Below are positions 6,136 through 6,662 of a DNA stretch of 6,662 bases, piece after piece. Position 1 is the stretch's first letter. Each line of letters begins with the position of its first letter. The DNA comes from Firmicutes bacterium CAG:24053_14. GTDB lineage: Bacteria > Bacillota > Clostridia > Oscillospirales > Oscillospiraceae. The position numbers and the translations under genes are program-made. The stretch is from contig MNSZ01000077.1 of NCBI GenBank assembly GCA_001916715.1, positions 29,621-36,282 on the forward strand. Direction: 5' to 3'. Under the pieces are notes generated by a model. The model searched no databases. It was not told the origin of the DNA and saw only the letters and a list, made by a program, of their open reading frames with translations.

Positions 6136-6164
6136 GCAGCAGAAGTGGTGCGCCTACTTCTGCT
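6105..6164 (-). repeat. Hairpin whose whole loop is complementary to a downstream segment
   Basis: On the minus strand AGCAGAAGT (6164-6156) pairs perfectly with ACTTCTGCT (6146-6138). The 9-nt loop between them, AGGCGCACC (6155-6147), is perfectly complementary to GGTGCGCCT (6113-6105). In RNA this could form a pseudoknot or switch between two exclusive 9-bp stems. It starts at the predicted start of the second minus-strand promoter. No T run follows directly; the nearest is five Ts at 6087-6083, with no stem before it. Confidence 0.5.
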
Positions 6165-6167
6165 AAC

Positions 6168-6196
6168 AGTTTACCCACCTCAAGCGAAAATGTCAA
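6168..6196 (-). promoter_or_regulatory. Second minus-strand promoter in the gene-free region
   Basis: TTGACA (6196-6191), a 17-nt spacer and TAAACT (6173-6168). It resembles the small RNA 1 promoter beyond the hexamers: both read TTGACATTTT, one variable base, then GCTT, and both have GAAGT-N-GG 6-7 nt after the -10 box. The expected start is near 6161, inside the first arm of the hairpin at 6138-6164. Confidence 0.6.
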
Positions 6197-6347
6197 CAAA
6201 CATTATGCTGATCAATCAAAAAAGCTTGCGTGAAATGAATGCCCAACAGATCGCGCACTTAAATCATTACGCAAATATTTGATAAAAATATGGTTCAAAA
6301 AAGTGTATTGAAACCTCATTATCACAAGACTACAAGACGCACAAATG

Positions 6348-6411
6348 AAAAAGTAGACCCTACACCGGCAGAGGCAGCGCCGAACGCTGAAAGCTCGCAC
6401 ATCAGGTCTAC
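6348..6411 (-). ncRNA. Candidate small RNA 2 (about 64 nt), unknown family
   Basis: A complete minus-strand unit: promoter (6418-6446), predicted start at G6411 (seventh base after the -10 box), body, and five Ts (6352-6348). The first seven bases, GTAGACC (6411-6405), pair perfectly with GGTCTAC (6359-6353), which abuts the T run. Inside, GCGAG (6398-6394) pairs with CTC-T-GC (6373-6368), with one bulged T, and CAGCG (6389-6385) pairs with CGCTG (6379-6375) around the apical loop TTCGG. This gives the same order as candidate small RNA 1: closing stem, internal loop, middle stem, internal loop, apical stem with a 5-nt loop. The two share TTCAGCG but otherwise differ in sequence, as expected if structure rather than sequence is kept. 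No known RNA family was recognised. The minus-strand ORF across 6212-6400 has no ribosome site and is not a credible gene. Confidence 0.55.
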
Positions 6412-6417
6412 AAAAGC

Positions 6418-6446
6418 ATCATAATTCAAATCAAGATATAAGTCAA
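6418..6446 (-). promoter_or_regulatory. Promoter of candidate small RNA 2
   Basis: TTGACT (6446-6441), a 17-nt spacer and TATGAT (6423-6418) on the minus strand. It lies just downstream of the tRNA terminator, so this unit would be transcribed separately from the tRNAs. Confidence 0.65.
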
Positions 6447-6455
6447 GGAATACGT

Positions 6456-6485
6456 AAAAAACACCGGACAAATTGTCCGGTGTTT
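6456..6485 (-). terminator. Intrinsic terminator of the tRNA operon
   Basis: On the minus strand AAACACCGGAC (6485-6475) pairs perfectly with GTCCGGTGTTT (6469-6459) around a 5-nt AATTT loop, followed by further Ts to 6456. The stem starts at the last A of the encoded CCA of tRNA-Trp, so terminator and tRNA 3' end share a base. Confidence 0.92.
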
Positions 6486-6560
6486 GGCAGGGGAAGAAGG
6501 CTTCGAACCCTCGGCCTACGGTTTTGGAGACCGCCGCTCTACCAGCTGAGCTATTCCCCT
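6485..6560 (-). tRNA. tRNA-Trp (anticodon CCA)
   Basis: A 76-nt tRNA including an encoded 3' CCA (6487-6485). The acceptor stem AGGGGAA/TTCCCCT is perfect, the D arm contains AGCTCAGCTGGTAGAGC, and the anticodon loop is CTCCAAA closed by CGGT/ACCG. The T loop carries GTTCGA and the discriminator base is G, as usual for bacterial tRNA-Trp. It is 7 bp downstream of the CAU tRNA and should be cotranscribed with it. Confidence 0.97.
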
Positions 6561-6567
6561 ATAAAAT

Positions 6568-6644
6568 TGGTGGGCCTTCAGGGACTCGAACCCCAGACCG
6601 ACCGGTTATGAGCCGGTTGCTCTAACCAACTGAGCTAAAGGCCC
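6568..6644 (-). tRNA. tRNA with CAU anticodon (elongator Met or Ile2)
   Basis: A 77-nt tRNA including encoded CCA (6570-6568). The acceptor stem is GGGCCTT/AAGGCCC with discriminator A. The D arm reads TAGCTCAGTTGGTTAGAGCA, the anticodon stem ACCGG/CCGGT closes loop CTCATAA, and the T arm holds GGTTCGAGTCC. The 1-72 pair is G-C, so it is not the initiator. Pairs C4-G69 and C5-G68 match determinants described for the lysidine-modified Ile2 tRNA, so Met versus Ile2 cannot be settled here. The operon may begin with other tRNAs beyond the right edge. Confidence 0.95.
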
Positions 6645-6662
6645 TAATATCAGTATTGCCGT

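Larger units (their letters stand above)
5690..6455. other. Region without a convincing protein gene
   Basis: Between the S-layer gene terminator and the tRNA terminator I find no ORF with a start, ribosome site and recognisable family. The stretch holds three minus-strand promoters, two candidate small RNA genes, a self-complementary segment at 6105-6164 and a 75-codon open stretch on the plus strand (5911-6135). The right half (about 6170-6450) is clearly more AT-rich than the genes. Confidence 0.6.

Noticed and set aside
5911..6196. Small transposon bounded by the direct repeats AGCAAAAATGTCAA (5911) and AGCGAAAATGTCAA (6183)
   Set aside because: The repeats coincide with the -35 regions of two similar promoters, and there are no terminal inverted repeats or transposase, so duplicated promoters are the simpler reading.

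Overview
The window looks like chromosomal DNA from a Firmicute, probably a gut-type member of the class Clostridia (Ruminococcaceae/Oscillospiraceae-like). The reasons are a type III glutamine synthetase, a clostridial-style phosphatidylserine decarboxylase with an FGGST processing site, an SLH-domain surface protein, strong AAGGAGG ribosome sites, near-consensus sigma-70-type promoters and tRNAs with encoded CCA ends. This placement is inferred from gene families, not from a database search.

Layout. 1-1346 (minus): the first ~448 codons of glnN, type III glutamine synthetase, running off the left edge. 1347-1538: a compact divergent promoter region in which both -35 boxes lie inside one long perfect inverted repeat. 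1539-3715 (plus): a two-gene, translationally coupled operon of a flippase-like polytopic membrane protein and phosphatidylserine decarboxylase (psd). The psd reading frame continues about 100 codons past the normal end of the enzyme, straight through an intrinsic terminator hairpin. 3809-5682 (plus): promoter, ribosome site, gene and terminator of a secreted S-layer-type protein with a signal peptide, 20-residue tandem repeats, an Ig-like domain, a Cys-rich linker and three SLH domains. This gene is broken by a frameshift near 4868, where the last strands of the Ig domain also appear to be missing. 6485-6644 (minus): two tRNAs (a CAU tRNA, then Trp) followed at once by an intrinsic terminator.

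The ~770 bp between the S-layer gene terminator and the tRNA terminator (about 5690-6455) has no convincing protein gene, but on the minus strand it has three near-consensus promoters about 250-270 bp apart. Two of them are followed, 7 nt after the -10 box, by a sequence that folds into a rod-like hairpin whose closing stem begins at or next to the predicted start and ends in a T run. These look like complete free-standing small RNA genes of about 67 and 64 nt. The third promoter resembles the first and leads into another strongly self-complementary sequence without an obvious terminator. This set of small RNA-like units is the least explained and most interesting part of the window.

How the genes may work together: the flippase-like protein and Psd probably act on membrane phospholipid (phosphatidylethanolamine formation and possible lipid translocation). 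The shared palindrome raises the possibility that this operon and glnN respond to one regulator. The S-layer protein is an independent transcription unit. No mobile element, CRISPR array or phage gene was recognised.
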